From Spirochaetota bacterium (GTDB lineage: Bacteria; Spirochaetota; Spirochaetia; Treponematales; Rectinemataceae): a stretch of 7,607 bases of DNA. Position 1 is the stretch's first letter. Each line of letters starts with the position of its first letter. The stretch lies in contig JAEZSM010000174.1 of assembly GCA_023421875.1 (NCBI GenBank), forward strand, positions 1 through 7,607. The letters run 5' to 3'. Below are positions 6,748 through 7,607 of the stretch, one piece after another. The notes under the pieces were generated by a model that saw only the letters and a program-made list of their open reading frames with translations, did not search any database and was not told the origin of the DNA. The position numbers and the translations under genes are program-made.

Positions 6748-7607
6748 ATGCCTACAGCGATTCTGTCCGTATACGATAAAATCGGGTTGATCGAATTTGC
6801 CGCTGGGCTCTCGCGCCTGGGCTGGAGTTTTCTCGCCTCCGGCGGTACGGCGGCGGCGCTCAAGTCCGCGGGCTTGGAAACGGAAGAGATCGCCGACTAT
6901 ACCGGCGCCAGAGAAATCCTGGGCGGGAGGGTCAAGACACTTCATCCGGCCATTCACGGAGGCATCCTAGCCCGGTCCAGCGGTGCCGATCTGGCCGAAA
7001 TAGCAGCCCTGGGCTACAGGGCGGTGGACATGGTGGTCGTGGACCTCTATCCCTTTGAAAAGACCATCGCCGATCCTAGCAGCACTAGGCAGGATATAAT
7101 CGAAAAAATCGATATCGGGGGGGTTGCCCTGTTGAGGGCAGCGGCAAAAAACCACGAACGGGTCGCTGTGATCAGTTCTACAGAACAGTATTCCCGAGTC
7201 CTGTCCGAACTCGAGGGTTCGAAAAACCTCTCCGCCGCTACCCTGCGTGATCTGGCCGGCCAAGCCTTCGCCCGAACGGCTTCCTACGACGCTGCAATAG
7301 CCGCGTGGTTTTCCGCCGACGGAATAGCCGGGGCGGCATTGGAAAATGTAAAAGCTGCCGGCGACGACGCATCAGAAAATCCTGTCGCAGCGTCCACCCA
7401 TCCGGCGATTCTTTCTTTTTCGGGATGGAAGGTGCAGGACCTCCGCTACGGAGAGAATCCCCACCAGAACGCAGCCCTCTACTCGGCTGTGCCGGGTGGA
7501 TCGCCCATGGCGGGCAGGCTTCTGCAGGGCAAGGAACTCTCATACAACAACATCCTCGATCTGGATGCCGCCTGGCATGCGGTCAGCCGTTTTAAAAACC
7601 CTGCGGC
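6748..7607 (+). CDS. purH: AICAR transformylase / IMP cyclohydrolase PurH (3' end missing)
   Basis: Bifunctional last enzyme of IMP synthesis (steps 9 and 10): formylates AICAR and closes the ring to IMP. 286 codons are visible of a family length of about 520, and the frame is still open at the window edge. The N-terminal cyclohydrolase (MGS-like) domain shows ILSVYDKIGLIEFA (5-18), LASGGTA (29-35), GGRVKTLHPAIHGGIL (59-74), VVVDLYPFEKT (97-107) and IDIGGVALLRAAAKNH (121-136). The transformylase domain begins with LRYGENPHQ (232-240) and GKELSYNNILDLDAAW (261-276). Its catalytic Lys-His motif lies beyond the window. ATG 6748 follows the purN stop by 4 bases behind a strong AAGGAGGT. The normal partner order puts PurB product (AICAR) into this enzyme, but purB is not seen here. 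Confidence 0.96.
   Translation, partial: MPTAILSVYDKIGLIEFAAGLSRLGWSFLASGGTAAALKSAGLETEEIADYTGAREILGGRVKTLHPAIHGGILARSSGADLAEIAALGYRAVDMVVVDLYPFEKTIADPSSTRQDIIEKIDIGGVALLRAAAKNHERVAVISSTEQYSRVLSELEGSKNLSAATLRDLAGQAFARTASYDAAIAAWFSADGIAGAALENVKAAGDDASENPVAASTHPAILSFSGWKVQDLRYGENPHQNAALYSAVPGGSPMAGRLLQGKELSYNNILDLDAAWHAVSRFKNPA

Larger units (their letters stand above)
1..7607 (+). other. purine biosynthesis operon purQ-C-E-F-DM-N-H (both ends cut)
   Basis: Seven co-directional genes lie end to end with junctions of -8, -4, -4, +31, -4 and +4 bases. Each is recognisable as an enzyme of IMP synthesis. The overlaps point to one polycistronic message with translational coupling, and the coupling is an inference from spacing. 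PurL and PurB are the only usual pathway members not seen, and either could lie just outside. I found no promoter-like region, riboswitch or terminator: both ends fall inside genes and the only gaps are 31 and 4 bases. Control of the operon therefore cannot be read here, except possibly through the palindrome inside purC. Confidence 0.95.

Noticed and set aside
1..7607. A novel mobile, defence or secondary-metabolite system
   Set aside because: Every stretch longer than 31 bases is accounted for by recognised purine enzymes, with no transposase, repeat array, integrase site or unknown gene.

Overview
This window is one densely packed stretch of a bacterial de novo purine (IMP) biosynthesis operon. 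All genes are on the + strand. The order is purQ (3' part only), purC, purE, purF, a fused purD-purM gene, purN and purH (5' part only). Nothing in it looks like a mobile element, RNA gene, CRISPR array or defence gene. I saw no promoter and no intrinsic terminator, so transcription probably starts upstream of base 1 and continues past base 7607.

Layout. Bases 1-684 encode the end of the glutaminase subunit/domain of FGAM synthase (PurQ). purC (677-1651) starts 8 bp inside purQ. purE (1648-2157) and purF (2154-3584) each start in an ATGA overlap. A 31-base gap with a double AAGGA ribosome-binding sequence precedes purD-purM (3616-6042). purN (6039-6743) again starts in an ATGA overlap, and purH (6748 onward) follows after 4 bases behind a near-consensus AAGGAGGT. 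The longest gene-free stretch is 31 bases.

Function. Together the genes cover PRPP amidotransferase (PurF), GAR synthetase (PurD), GAR formyltransferase (PurN), the glutaminase half of FGAM synthase (PurQ), AIR synthetase (PurM), AIR carboxylation (PurE), SAICAR synthetase (PurC) and the last two steps (PurH). Of the usual ten-step route only the synthetase part of FGAM synthase (PurL) and adenylosuccinate lyase (PurB) are not visible.

Unusual points. (1) PurD and PurM are one 808-residue polypeptide followed immediately by PurN, the same domain order as animal trifunctional GART and, for the first two domains, yeast Ade5,7. (2) PurE has class II signatures (SAHK, SNALSG, CPPPS...GADI.SSLRMP), so it probably uses CO2 directly and needs no PurK. 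An otherwise familiar Arg in the AGRSNALSG motif is Leu. (3) A perfect 30-bp palindrome lies in codons 11-20 of purC.

Organism. The sequence is GC-rich, with codons mostly ending in G or C. A class II PurE resembling that known from Treponema denticola suggests a GC-rich spirochaete or a relative, but this rests largely on one protein family and is tentative.
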